Source: Coriobacteriaceae bacterium AM113-163 | Lineage (GTDB): Bacteria > Actinomycetota > Coriobacteriia > Coriobacteriales > Coriobacteriaceae | Reading direction: 5' to 3' | NCBI GenBank assembly: GCA_027673765.1 | Contig: JAQDWB010000001.1 | Location: 124,001-188,000 of the forward strand | DNA length: 64,000 nt | In this document: one piece after another, positions 1-8,904 of the stretch | Layout: every line of letters starts with the position of its first letter | Position numbering within the stretch: position 1 is the first letter of the stretch | Made by a program: the position numbers and the translations under genes | Notes under the pieces: model-generated | Seen by the model: the letters and a program-made list of their open reading frames with translations, nothing else | Told to the model about the DNA's origin: nothing | Databases searched by the model: none

Positions 1-406
1 CAGGTGGCTTTCAAGCAGTTTGCAAAACTGCAGGTCGCAGGTCTTCATTGCCAGTAGGAGAAATGAGTAGTCTCAGGTGGCTTGCCCATGAGTTGACGAA
101 CGGGATTTGAGATTACGCTGACGTCCGGAAACGCTTCGAGCACGGCGTTACGTTTTTGGGGTTTGGGCGTAGCCCCTGCACCCGCGAGCGCGGGCCTTAA
201 GCCCGCCGAGAGGGTGACGCGTCGAAAACGAAGGGGAAAGAGAGAAGGGGCCGTCCCTATCATTCAGGTTGCGACCGAAGAAGACAAGGAGACCCCCTGA
301 GCCTGAATGATGCCCCACAGACCGCGTCCGACCGAGCTCAAGCCGAGCTTTTCCTGACGTCCGCCTTCGCGAAGATGATGGCTGGATTGGCTATGGATTG
401 GCAACA
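1..406. other. gene-free edge region with short repeats
   Basis: I see no credible gene here. A 10-base direct repeat (CAGGTGGCTT) occurs at 1-10 and 74-83. A short hairpin (GCGGGC, five-base loop, GCCCGC) lies at 190-206. A 10-bp inverted repeat (ATCATTCAGG / CCTGAATGAT) lies at 259-268 and 302-311. The minus strand is open at 45-263 but the peptide resembles no family I know. This is probably accessory or IS-derived debris next to the IS3 remnant. Confidence 0.4.
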
Positions 407-905
407 CTTATTTGGACGATTCCGGGAGGGACGGCCCCGCCTCCCTGAACTCGACCGGCGACATGTAGCCCAGCGTCGAGTGGATCCTGAAGTTGTTGTA
501 CCAGTGCACGTAATCCAAGAGCTTGGCTCGGAGCTCGCGCGTCCCTCCTCGGTCCTTCGGAGTGGCCGACGATCTCCCCGTTGCAGAGGTCGACGAGCAG
601 GCAGACGTAGTTCCACGACGCCCCGACGCGCACGCAGGCCAAGTCGCTGCATATATGGGTGCACGGCGCCCTGCCGCCGAAGCCGCGCGCGACGACGTTC
701 GACACGTCGGCCTCGTTGACCGCCCCGGGGTGCACCTTGAACCTCTTCCTGCCGTATGCGCCGGCCAGGCCGTTCTCCCTCATGATGCGGCAGACGCGGC
801 GCCGGCTGACGGTAACGCCCGACCTCCCGGGCGACGCCTTGATCTTGCGCGATCCGTTCCGGCCCTTGCTGGCGGCGTGCGCCGCCGCGGCCGCCGTCGC
901 CCCCG
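407..905 (-). mobile_element. degenerate IS3-family transposase (OrfB) remnant
   Basis: The minus strand encodes pieces of an IS3-type OrfB DDE transposase: an HTH_21-like segment (VSRRRVCRIMRENGLAG), then the start of the integrase core (SDLACVRVGASWNYVCLLVD) ending near NGEIVGHS. The reading frame then changes. The C-terminal part (YVHWYNNFRIHSTLGYMSPVEF) is in another frame and stops at 407. The middle of the catalytic domain, OrfA and the OrfB N terminus are missing, so the element is inactive. It abuts the nucleosidase fragment at about 899-905 with no full terminal repeat that I can identify. The family call rests on the WNYVCLLVDL and HSTLGYMSP motifs. Confidence 0.75.
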
Positions 906-1183
906 ACATTAAGGTCCTCAAGGGCCGCGTCGTCTCCGGCGACCAGTTCGTCTCGCCCGCGGAACAGAAGGAGCGAATCCTCGCGGCCTTCGGCGACCTG
1001 TGCTGCGAGATGGAGGGCTGCACCATCGCGCAGGCCTCCTATCTCAACGGCGTGCCCCTCGTCGTCGTGCGCGCCATCAGCGACAAGCCCTGCGCCGAGG
1101 GCCGGGTCGTCGACTACAACACCTTCGAGAAGAAGGCCGCCTGCGACTGCGCCCGCATCGCCGCGCGCATGGTTAAGCTTTAG
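899..1183 (+). pseudogene. mtnN: C-terminal fragment of MTA/SAH nucleosidase
   Basis: This is the last ~94 residues of a 5'-methylthioadenosine/S-adenosylhomocysteine nucleosidase, which releases adenine from MTA and SAH. Visible family motifs are GRVVSGDQFVS, CCEMEGCTIAQ (substrate-binding Met-Glu) and VVVRAISDKP (catalytic Asp). A full enzyme has about 230 residues; the first ~140 are replaced by IS3 sequence. No start codon or ribosome site precedes the fragment in its own sequence. An open frame runs back through the IS remnant but is not a plausible gene. It is likely a dead gene truncated by insertion and deletion. Confidence 0.8.
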
Positions 1184-1211
1184 GCCCGGCGCGCCGGGGC
1201 CCTTTCCAAAG

Positions 1212-1237
1212 CGAAGTGTCGAGCCGAAGTGTTGAGC
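1212..1237. repeat. 13-bp tandem repeat upstream of PRD regulator
   Basis: Two adjacent 13-base copies (CGAAGTGTCGAGC and CGAAGTGTTGAGC) differ at one base. They lie about 140 bp before the LevR-like start. A TATACT box at 1347-1352 and a GAGGAGGT ribosome site at 1361-1368 follow. The repeat could be a protein-binding site but nothing proves this. Confidence 0.3.
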
Positions 1238-1376
1238 GTCGGCCCTGAATGTTCAATGGCCGTTGTTTTCTGCCCCTCAAGTGGTGGACTTTTCCTCGGA
1301 GCTGTTGATTCCCCCACGCGCCCCCTTCCGTTCTCTGTTCTCCCCTTATACTCCTTGTACGAGGAGGTAAGAAGTC

Positions 1377-4118
1377 ATGGACAAGACCACACAGGACAGC
1401 TTGGCAAAGAAACCCGTCGACATGAGGGACAGGATTCTCGAGCATCTCGAGGCCCTCACCTCTGCCGTCTCGCTCGACGACCTTGCCCGTCTGTCCACCT
1501 CCGACATCGCCGAGACGCTCATCATCTCCAGGAGCCTGGCGAGCCAGTACCTCAACGACCTTGTTCGCGCCGGTCTTGTGGTTAAGGTGGCGGGCAGGCC
1601 TGTCCGTTATTTTCATCGCCGCGCGTTCCAGAAGCGTTTTCAGGTAAAGCTCTCTGCAAGCGAGTATGCCTCGCTCGCCGACCTCATCCAGGCGACGGGA
1701 ATCGCCGATCACCGCGACTTCGCGCGTGCCGTGGGCTTCGACATGAGCCTCAGCTCCGTTGTCGAGCAGTGCAAGGCTGCGGTTCAGTACCCTCCGTTTG
1801 GCCTGCCCATCCTCTTGAGCGGCGGCGTGGGTGTCGGTAAGTCTTTCCTTTCTCGCCTTGTGTACGAGTACGGCAAGAACCAGGGCTTGCTGTCCCGCGA
1901 CTCCTCCTATGTGCGCATCGACTGCGCCGGGGTCCCGGACGCCGCCTCGTTCAACGGGCTTCTTGACGAGTCGATCGCGAAAGCGCGCGGGGGTGTGGTC
2001 TTTGTCAACGGCATCGAGGCACTCTCTCCCTCTGCGATGGAGCACTGCCTTGCGACGGCCCTCGGGCTCGATGCCTCCCAGGATGCGCCGCGCGCTCGCC
2101 TCGTTCTTTCGACGACGCTTTCCGCCGATGACCTGAAGGTTTCCTCGGCCTACAGCAAAATGCCCATCTGTGCCCGCGTCCCCCCACTCAAGGAGCGGAC
2201 CCCCGAGGAGCGCGAGGATCTCATCTTGAGCTTCCTGCGCAGCGAGGGGTGCCGAATCGGTTCTGATGTGAAGATCAGCCGCGGCGCATACCGTTGCCTC
2301 GTGAACGCGGACTTTTCCGATAACATCGCCGGCTTGCGCGCCTGCGTGACGAACTGCTGTGCCAAAGCGTTCCTCAATCGCGAGGGCGACTACGTCGTCG
2401 TTCGCCCGTATCTTTTTCCCAGCGGGCTCCTCTCCTCCGCGCAGATCGATCAACAGCCCGACGATGGCGTTCTGATCGACGCGTCTCTGGATGCCGCCGA
2501 GAGCACAGGGCCGGTCGAGCAGGCGCTCGATGCCCTGTGCTCCCTCGATGAGCGATTCTGCGCCGGGGAGCTCTCTGTCTCCGAGCTTGTCTCGCAAGCT
2601 GTCTCCGCTGTGCGCGGCGTTGAGGATCACTTGATCTTCGACCACGGCGTCGCCTCCTCGAGGTCGCGCGCCTTCGAGCGCGTCGTGGGCGCGGTCCTTG
2701 CCGACGCAGGCTCTTCTTATGGCATCGAGCTTTCGAGGAAGGTCGCTTTTCTACTGGCCCAGGAGATTTGCCTGCAGTTGTGGCCGGGTATCGGCCTGGC
2801 TAAGCGAAAGTCTGCCTGTGCGGAGCAAATCTCCCATCTCCTCGGTGCCGTGACCTCCGAATTGCCGTTTGCCTCGAGTGTCTCCGATCAGGTCGCCGCA
2901 GACGTGGAAGGGGCGCTGGGAATCTCGCTCGATCACTTCACGAAGACGCTTCTGACGCTGTGCGTCGCATCGGAGTCTCGCGATACGAAGGCCCTTCGGA
3001 CGCTCTGCGTCATCTTGTCCCACGGCTACTCAACGGCGACGAGCATCGCCGACGCGGCGAACCGTATGCTCGGCATGCATGTGTACGAGGCTGTCGACAT
3101 GCCCTACGACCAGCAGCTGAAGGACATCGTCGGTCCGCTCCAGCGCCTCGTCGACCGCCATTCCTACTGCACCGGGGTCGTGTTCCTCGTCGACATGGGC
3201 TCCTTGGAGGAGGCCTATAAGGCCCTCGAGAACGTTACCGACTCCACTATCGGCGTGGTGAACAACGTCTCTACCGGTCTTGCGCTCGAGATCGGGGTCG
3301 GGCTGCTCGGCGGCAAGTCCATCGCCGAGGTTCTTGGCGATGCGACCGCCGCGTGCGTGACGCACTGCAAGGTGATCGAGCGCGTCAACCGTGAGGACGC
3401 CATCGTCTTCTGCTCCGAGTCCGGGGTCGACGCCGCGGAGAGGATACGCCAGCTCGTCTCGCAGAGCCTCCCGCGCACCATAGGCGCGCGCCTGCTCACG
3501 AGGCCCTTCAAGCAGCTCGTCGCGAACGGGTCGAACGACGCCGTTTTCTCCGAGCACCGCGTCTGCGCCGTCATCGGCACGGGAGACCCCGGGGTCGCCT
3601 CCGTCCCCTTCGTCGCCCTCGAGGACATCATGTCGACGGCGTCCGCCTCTAAGGTTGATGCCGTGTTCGGCAGGTGGCTTGACGCTTCCGAGCTCTCTTC
3701 TTTCCACGAGAAGCTGCTCTCGAACATGACGCTGCAGAACGTCATCCGCTCCATCACCATCCTCGACCCGGAGCGGCTATTCCATGAGATCGAGAGCGCC
3801 GTGCACGAGCTTCAGCGCAGGACAGGCGAGAAGATCGGCAGCAACGCCATCATTGGGCTCTACGTTCACCTCTGCTGTCTCGTCGAGCGCCTTGTTACCA
3901 GAAACCCCATTGAGACCTACGTTGGCCAGGACCGCTTCGAGGAGGAACGCGCCGATTTCATCGAGTCCTTCAGGCAGAGCTTCTCGAGCATCTCGACGCG
4001 CTATCGCGTAGAGGTTCCCGTAAGCGAGATCGCATATGTCTTCGACTACATAAGCGTGAGCGCCGCCCCGGCGCGAGAAGAGCGCCTCGGCTCCTCGGAC
4101 CTCCTGCTCGACGAGTGA
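1377..4118 (+). CDS. LevR-like PRD/AAA+ transcriptional regulator
   Basis: This 913-residue regulator most likely controls the PTS operon just downstream. Order of parts: N-terminal winged-helix region (~15-80); AAA+ domain with Walker A GGVGVGKS (~148-155) and a Walker B-like GGVVFVNGIE; PRD1 (~383-495); a mannose-type EIIA-like domain with candidate phospho-His in SHGYSTATS (~549); and PRD2 (~784-890). LevR proteins respond to PTS phosphorylation of the PRDs and EIIA-like domain. The GAFTGA loop, which contacts sigma-54 in classical family members, is missing between Walker A and B, so sigma-54 activation is unlikely here. The start is supported by GAGGAGGT 8 bases upstream. The sugar sensed is not shown. 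Confidence 0.8.
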   Translation: MDKTTQDSLAKKPVDMRDRILEHLEALTSAVSLDDLARLSTSDIAETLIISRSLASQYLNDLVRAGLVVKVAGRPVRYFHRRAFQKRFQVKLSASEYASLADLIQATGIADHRDFARAVGFDMSLSSVVEQCKAAVQYPPFGLPILLSGGVGVGKSFLSRLVYEYGKNQGLLSRDSSYVRIDCAGVPDAASFNGLLDESIAKARGGVVFVNGIEALSPSAMEHCLATALGLDASQDAPRARLVLSTTLSADDLKVSSAYSKMPICARVPPLKERTPEEREDLILSFLRSEGCRIGSDVKISRGAYRCLVNADFSDNIAGLRACVTNCCAKAFLNREGDYVVVRPYLFPSGLLSSAQIDQQPDDGVLIDASLDAAESTGPVEQALDALCSLDERFCAGELSVSELVSQAVSAVRGVEDHLIFDHGVASSRSRAFERVVGAVLADAGSSYGIELSRKVAFLLAQEICLQLWPGIGLAKRKSACAEQISHLLGAVTSELPFASSVSDQVAADVEGALGISLDHFTKTLLTLCVASESRDTKALRTLCVILSHGYSTATSIADAANRMLGMHVYEAVDMPYDQQLKDIVGPLQRLVDRHSYCTGVVFLVDMGSLEEAYKALENVTDSTIGVVNNVSTGLALEIGVGLLGGKSIAEVLGDATAACVTHCKVIERVNREDAIVFCSESGVDAAERIRQLVSQSLPRTIGARLLTRPFKQLVANGSNDAVFSEHRVCAVIGTGDPGVASVPFVALEDIMSTASASKVDAVFGRWLDASELSSFHEKLLSNMTLQNVIRSITILDPERLFHEIESAVHELQRRTGEKIGSNAIIGLYVHLCCLVERLVTRNPIETYVGQDRFEEERADFIESFRQSFSSISTRYRVEVPVSEIAYVFDYISVSAAPAREERLGSSDLLLDE

Positions 4119-4241
4119 CCTTCCCCACGCCGCCGCAAGCTGACCGCGCGTCCTCAATAATCCGATAACCCCTTGCCCGGCGCGAATCCGGATAGCGCCG
4201 AGGCAGTACCGAACGCAAAACTTCATTTGATAGGAGCAAAC

Positions 4242-4715
4242 ATGAGTGTTGTTATGGCACGAATCGACAATCGCCTGCTTCACGGCATCATCGTGACGCA
4301 GTGGGCCCCGGTGTCGGGCGCGACCCGAGTCATGGTCATCGACGACAAGGTCGCCGGCGACGAGGTCCTGAAGTCCACCATGAGGATGGCGCGCCCCGCG
4401 GGCATGGCCGTTTCGATCATCTCCGAGCAGACCGCGCTCAAGAACTTCGCCGCGGGCAAGTACGACCGCGAGAAGGTCTTCGTCATCGCCAAGGAGCCCG
4501 AGACGATGCTTCGCCTGGTCGAGTCGGGCGTCGAGCTCCCGTCGCTGGTCGTCGGCGGCTCGCTCGTCAAGGAGGACGGCATCCAGCTCACCCAGCGCGC
4601 CTACGCCTCCGCCGAGAACGTCCAGAGCTACAAGGCGCTCATCGCCCGTGGCGTCAAGGTGACGGCCCAGTTCGTGCCCGCCGACAAGCCCGTCTCCGTC
4701 GCAGACCTCATCTAA
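4242..4715 (+). CDS. PTS mannose/levan-family EIIB
   Basis: A 157-residue cytosolic EIIB of the mannose-fructose-sorbose PTS family. It passes phosphate from EIIA to the sugar during transport. The N-terminal MARIDNRLLHGIIVTQW carries the family's phosphorylated histidine (LLHG). I chose the ATG at 4242 because TAGGAG sits just upstream; an in-frame start at 4173 would add 23 residues not typical of the family. It is the first gene of a IIB-IIC-IID-IIA run, 9 bases before IIC. Confidence 0.9.
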   Translation: MSVVMARIDNRLLHGIIVTQWAPVSGATRVMVIDDKVAGDEVLKSTMRMARPAGMAVSIISEQTALKNFAAGKYDREKVFVIAKEPETMLRLVESGVELPSLVVGGSLVKEDGIQLTQRAYASAENVQSYKALIARGVKVTAQFVPADKPVSVADLI

Positions 4716-4724
4716 GGGGGAAAT

Positions 4725-5510
4725 ATGGTCAACTTCACTATCCTGCAGGTCGTCCTTTTGACCCTGCTGGCCTTCATCAAGCACGTGGACTACTACGGCA
4801 TCCCGATGATCTTCGTCAATTACGCCGTTTTCTGGGGCCTCATCACCGGAGTCGTCATGGGCGACTGGAAGACCGGCCTTGTCATCGGCGGCACCATTCA
4901 GCTCATGCAGCTCGGCGTCGCGGGCTTCGGCGGCTCCTCCATTCCCGACTACGGCACGATGGCCATCATCGCCACCGCCTACGGCGTGACCCTGGGCTCC
5001 GACACGGGCCTCGCCATCGGCCTGCCGGTCGGCATGCTCGGCATCCAGCTCGACGTCGTCGCCAAGATCCTCAACGGCTTTGTCGTCGAGAAGTCCCAGA
5101 AGTTCTGCAACGAGGGTAAGTTCAATCAGATGAACGCCATCCTGTGGGTCTGCCCCGCGCTCTTCGGCCTGTGCGCCGCCCTGCCCGTCTTTGTCTCCGT
5201 GACGCTCGGCCAGCCCGCCGTCAACTGGCTCCTCGAGGTCATGCCCCAGTGGTTCCTCTCCGGCCTCACCCTCGCCGGCAAGATGCTCCCGGCCGTCGGT
5301 ATCGCCATGCTGCTCCGCTACATGCCAACCGCCAAGTACTTCCAGTACCTGCTCGCCGGCTTCTTCCTCTCGGCCTTCCTGAACGTGCCCATCATCGGCG
5401 CCGCCATCGTCGGCGTTGCCCTCGCGATTGCGTTCTACCAGCGTGCCGAGAGGGACACCGAGCTCGCCGCCCACGCTTCCGCAGACGCCTTCATCGGAGA
5501 GGATGAGTAA
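4725..5510 (+). CDS. PTS mannose/levan-family EIIC
   Basis: A 261-residue polytopic membrane protein matching the EIIC (PTS_EIIC sorbose type) subunit. It forms the sugar channel together with EIID. Long hydrophobic segments and Gly-rich stretches such as VIGGTIQLMQLGVAGFGGSS are typical of the family. AGGGGGAAAT precedes the ATG. It ends 2 bases before the EIID start, consistent with translational coupling. Confidence 0.9.
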   Translation: MVNFTILQVVLLTLLAFIKHVDYYGIPMIFVNYAVFWGLITGVVMGDWKTGLVIGGTIQLMQLGVAGFGGSSIPDYGTMAIIATAYGVTLGSDTGLAIGLPVGMLGIQLDVVAKILNGFVVEKSQKFCNEGKFNQMNAILWVCPALFGLCAALPVFVSVTLGQPAVNWLLEVMPQWFLSGLTLAGKMLPAVGIAMLLRYMPTAKYFQYLLAGFFLSAFLNVPIIGAAIVGVALAIAFYQRAERDTELAAHASADAFIGEDE

Positions 5511-5512
5511 CC

Positions 5513-6346
5513 ATGGAAAACGAGAACATCACCGCCGTCGCCGAGGGCAAGCCCTCCGGCTACAAGGTCACCAAGAAGGACCTGCGCAACGCGAACTGGC
5601 GCTGGCTCATGAGCGTGTGCACCTTCAACTACCAGACCCAGCAGGGCGCCTCAGTCGCCTACGCCCTCTCGCCGGTCCTGAGGAAGATCTACACGAACGA
5701 CGAGGACTATAAGCAAGCGCTCAACAACCACTTCCGCTACTACAACACCCAGCCTTGGCTCGCCGCCATCATCCTTGGCGCCTGCGTGGCCATGGAGGAG
5801 CGCGACGGCCTAGCGGCGGCGGACGCCGTCCAAGACCTGAAGATCGGCACCATGGGACCGCTCGCCGGCGTTGGCGACTCCCTGCTCATGACCATGATCC
5901 CGACCATCATGGGCTCCATCGCCGCCTACATGGCCATCGAGGGCAACCCCGTGGGAGCCGGCATCTGGTTCGCGCTCATCCTGGCCATCTTCTGGGTCCG
6001 CATGCACGCCCTCGAGTTCGGCTACAAGCAGGGCGTGAAGCTCGTCACCGACTTCAGCGAGAAGCTTCCCAACCTCACTGCCGCCGCCTCCGTGCTCGGC
6101 CTCACCGTGGTCGGCTGCCTCATCGCCTCGGTCATCGGCGTCACCTGCCCGATTAGCTTCAGCTTCGGCGACGTCGCGATGGAGATTCAGCCGCTGCTCG
6201 ACAAGATCCTGCCTGCCATGATCCCCGCCGCCATCACGGGAAGCGCGTATTACCTTCTTACCAAGAAGAACGCGAGCATGACGGCCCTCATCCTCGTGGT
6301 GATCGTCCTCGCGATGGTCGCCTCCGCCGCCGGCATCCTCGCCTAG
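5513..6346 (+). CDS. PTS mannose/levan-family EIID
   Basis: A 277-residue EIID membrane subunit. Family signs are the early segment SVCTFNYQTQQGASVAYAL, then GTMGPLAGVGDSLLMTMIPTI, and hydrophobic helices at the C terminus. EIID exists only in mannose-family PTS, so this confirms the transporter class. The start overlaps the ribosome-loading region of EIIC, and the IIA gene follows after 26 bases. Confidence 0.9.
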   Translation: MENENITAVAEGKPSGYKVTKKDLRNANWRWLMSVCTFNYQTQQGASVAYALSPVLRKIYTNDEDYKQALNNHFRYYNTQPWLAAIILGACVAMEERDGLAAADAVQDLKIGTMGPLAGVGDSLLMTMIPTIMGSIAAYMAIEGNPVGAGIWFALILAIFWVRMHALEFGYKQGVKLVTDFSEKLPNLTAAASVLGLTVVGCLIASVIGVTCPISFSFGDVAMEIQPLLDKILPAMIPAAITGSAYYLLTKKNASMTALILVVIVLAMVASAAGILA

Positions 6347-6372
6347 CTTCGACCCAAGAGATTGGTGAATCA

Positions 6373-6771
6373 ATGAGAAAGATAGTTGTGGCGAGCCATT
6401 CCCTTCTCGCCCAGGGCTTCAAGGACACCCTCGAGTTCCTTACGGGTAAGGGCGACGCCGTCAACGCCGTGTGCGCCTACGTGAACGACAACGGCGAGGG
6501 GCTCGACGCGGCGGTCGAGGCGGCTCTTTCGGGCACTGACGAGGTCGTCGTCCTCACCGACGCGTACGGCGGCAGCGTGAACCAGCGCTTTTCCCGCTTC
6601 GCCTCCGACCGGATCCACGTGATCGCGGGTGTCAACCTCCCGCTCGCCATGACGGTCGCGCTCGCGCGCCCCGACGAGAAACTCGACTTCGACGCCCTCG
6701 TCAACGAGGCGCGCCAGCAGATCATCTACGTGAACGGTGCCAGTTCCGCCGAGTGCGACGACGACGAATAG
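6373..6771 (+). CDS. PTS mannose/levan-family EIIA
   Basis: A 132-residue cytosolic EIIA. The N terminus MRKIVVASHSLLAQGF places the phosphorylated histidine at residue 9, as in ManX/LevD-type EIIA domains. It accepts phosphate from HPr and passes it to EIIB. It is a free-standing protein here rather than fused to EIIB. The upstream ribosome site is weak. The gene ends 12 bases before the GH172-family gene, whose GAGGAGG site overlaps this stop. Confidence 0.88.
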   Translation: MRKIVVASHSLLAQGFKDTLEFLTGKGDAVNAVCAYVNDNGEGLDAAVEAALSGTDEVVVLTDAYGGSVNQRFSRFASDRIHVIAGVNLPLAMTVALARPDEKLDFDALVNEARQQIIYVNGASSAECDDDE

Positions 6772-6783
6772 AGGAGGTCGACG

Positions 6784-7908
6784 ATGAGAGAGTTCCTTAA
6801 GGACGTGTGGATGCACGGCGGTGAGGAAAGCCGCGCCATCACCCCCGAGAACATCACGGGCGAGAAGGGCCGCGCCGCCATGTCGGCCAGCCACCTCGGC
6901 GTCGGCCGCAAGGGCTCGTGCTGCGTGCCCCTTGAGTCCGGCGAGACCATCACGCTCGCGGACATCGAGGGCCCCGGCATCATCCGCCACATCTGGATGA
7001 CCGTCCCCGACAAGACCGCCGCTGGCAGCTTCGTCATGCGTGACCTCGTGCTGCGCTTCTACTGGGACGACGAGGAGACCCCCTCGGTCGAGTGCCCTGT
7101 CGGCGACTTCTTCTGCAACGGCTTCGGTGAGCGCGCCATCGTCAACTCGATGCCCATCTGCGTGAACCCGACGGGCGGCATGAACTGCTACTTCGAGATG
7201 CCCTTCAGGAAGCACGCCAAGGTCACGCTTACGAGCGAGCACCCCGGGTTCATTAAGTACATCTTCTACACGTTCAACTACGCGCTCACCGACGTGCCGG
7301 ACGACGCCATGTACTTCCACGCCCGCTTTAACCGCGAGCGCAGCACCCGCAGGGGCGTCGACTACACCGTGCTCGACGGCGTGCGCGGCAAGGGCTACTA
7401 CGTCGGCACCTACATGGCCCTGTGCGCCCTGGAGCGCTATTGGTGGGGCGAGGGCGAGATGAAGTTCTTCCTCGACGGCGACGAGGAGTTCCCCACGGTC
7501 ACCTCGACGGGAGCCGAGGACTACTTCGGCGGTGCCTGGGCCTTCCTCGACAGGCCGCCCCACGCGCTGCCCGAGGCGCAGTGCTTCAACACGCTGTTCG
7601 CCGGCTACCCGTACCGCTCGACGCGCGACGCCACGCGCGACCGCTTCAGCGCGGGCAAGCCGAACCCGAATCCGATGCTCGCGACTAACGACGACGCGCT
7701 GCCCAGGCACGGCCTCTACAGGTGGCACCTTCCCGACCCGATCTCGTTCAAGGAGGACCTGCGCGTGACGTTCCAGGACCTCGGCAACGACGACATCAAG
7801 CTCTACGAGCGCGAGGACGACATCTCCACCGTCGCCTACTGGTACCAAAGCGAGCCGCACGCCGTGCTCGCCCCGTTTGCCGCGAGGCAGGACCGCGTGC
7901 CCAGGTAG
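6784..7908 (+). CDS. GH172 (DUF2961) glycoside hydrolase-like protein
   Basis: A 374-residue DUF2961 protein. This family is now glycoside hydrolase family GH172, with characterised members acting on alpha-D-fructofuranosyl or arabinofuranosyl bonds, including difructose dianhydrides. Seen here: GPGIIRHIWMTV near the N terminus, then GEGEMKFFLDGDEEFPTV and STGAEDYFGG, the region where the catalytic acids of GH172 lie. There is no signal peptide, so it should act in the cytosol on an imported sugar. Its place between a levan/mannose-type PTS and a fructokinase-like ROK gene supports a fructose-containing disaccharide as substrate. That last step is inference. Confidence 0.8.
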   Translation: MREFLKDVWMHGGEESRAITPENITGEKGRAAMSASHLGVGRKGSCCVPLESGETITLADIEGPGIIRHIWMTVPDKTAAGSFVMRDLVLRFYWDDEETPSVECPVGDFFCNGFGERAIVNSMPICVNPTGGMNCYFEMPFRKHAKVTLTSEHPGFIKYIFYTFNYALTDVPDDAMYFHARFNRERSTRRGVDYTVLDGVRGKGYYVGTYMALCALERYWWGEGEMKFFLDGDEEFPTVTSTGAEDYFGGAWAFLDRPPHALPEAQCFNTLFAGYPYRSTRDATRDRFSAGKPNPNPMLATNDDALPRHGLYRWHLPDPISFKEDLRVTFQDLGNDDIKLYEREDDISTVAYWYQSEPHAVLAPFAARQDRVPR

Positions 7909-7935
7909 GGTCGCCTCGAAACAAGCCAACGTTAT

Positions 7936-7973
7936 GGGCGCCCGCGGTTGACCATGACTGCGGGCGTCCCTTT
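7936..7973 (+). terminator. intercistronic GC hairpin
   Basis: GGGCGCCCGC (7936-7945) pairs imperfectly with GCGGGCGTCCC (7960-7970), followed by TTTG. It may attenuate transcription between the GH172 gene and the ROK kinase. The short T-run makes it a weak terminator. Confidence 0.45.
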
Positions 7974-7987
7974 GTAAGGAGGATCAC

Positions 7988-8872
7988 ATGAGCGAAAAGC
8001 AAATGAGGCTCGGCGCCCTCGAAGCCGGCGGGACCAAGATGGTCTGTGCCGTGGTGTCCGGCGACGGCGAGGTCCTCGACCGTATGGAGACCCCGACGCT
8101 TACGCCCGCCGAGACCGTCCCGCAGATGATCGAGTGGTTCACCGCCCGCGATGTGGACGCGTTGGGCATCGGCGCCTTCGGCCCGACCTGCGTCGACCCC
8201 AACGACGAGCGCTACGGCTCCATCCTCCAGACGCCCAAGCTCGCGTGGCGAGGCCATGGTCTTCGCGCCGCGTTCGCCGACGACCTCGGGATTCCGGTGG
8301 CCTACGACACGGACGTTAACGTTGCCTGCCTCGGCGAAGTGGTCTTCGGCTGCTGCAAGGGGCTCGAGGACGCCGTCTACGTGACCATCGGCACCGGCGT
8401 GGGCGCGGGCGTCATGTGCGCGGGCAGACTCCTTCACGGTATGCTGCACCCCGAGGCCGGTCACATGCTGGTAAGGACCCGTCCCACCGAGGAGGGACGC
8501 TGCGTCTGCCCGAGCCACGCGAGCTGTCTCGAGGGGCTCGCCTCCGGCCCCGCCATCGCCGCGCGCTGGGGAAAGCCCGCGGCCGAGCTCGCGGACAACG
8601 ATGAGGTGTGGGCGCTCGAGGGGGATTATCTGGGGCAGATGTGCGCGAACCTCGTGCTCATGTACTCGCCTCGCCGCATCGTCCTCGGCGGCGGCGTGAT
8701 GCACCAGGAGCAGCTCTACGGCATCGTCCGCAAGAAGACCCTCGAATATCTGGGTGGCTACATCCAGACCGCCGAGCTTAAGGACATGGAGAGCTACATC
8801 TGCGCCCCGGGCTGCGGCGGCGACCAAGGAATCCTCGGCGCGGCCGAGCTGGCAAGAAGGGCGCTCGCGTAA
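7988..8872 (+). CDS. ROK-family sugar kinase, fructokinase-like
   Basis: A 294-residue ROK kinase. The ATP-binding start reads LGALEAGGTKMVCAVV; the catalytic-base region is YDTDVNVACLGE; the ROK zinc region is HPEAGHMLV followed by CVCPSHASCLEG. The EAGGTK form resembles the Bacillus YdhR/GmuE-type fructokinases. It would phosphorylate free fructose (or another hexose) released in the cytosol by the GH172 enzyme. TAAGGAGG precedes the ATG. It is the last gene of the operon, followed by a strong terminator. Confidence 0.82.
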   Translation: MSEKQMRLGALEAGGTKMVCAVVSGDGEVLDRMETPTLTPAETVPQMIEWFTARDVDALGIGAFGPTCVDPNDERYGSILQTPKLAWRGHGLRAAFADDLGIPVAYDTDVNVACLGEVVFGCCKGLEDAVYVTIGTGVGAGVMCAGRLLHGMLHPEAGHMLVRTRPTEEGRCVCPSHASCLEGLASGPAIAARWGKPAAELADNDEVWALEGDYLGQMCANLVLMYSPRRIVLGGGVMHQEQLYGIVRKKTLEYLGGYIQTAELKDMESYICAPGCGGDQGILGAAELARRALA

Positions 8873-8904
8873 CTTGCGCTCTCTCCGCCATACAACGCGT
8901 TAAG

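Noticed and set aside
1173-2645. Minus-strand frame of 490 codons opposite the LevR-like gene
   Set aside because: Antisense shadow; the LevR-like protein has clear domains on the plus strand.
1377-4118. Classical sigma-54 activator
   Set aside because: The GAFTGA loop is absent, so sigma-54 contact is unlikely despite the LevR-like layout.
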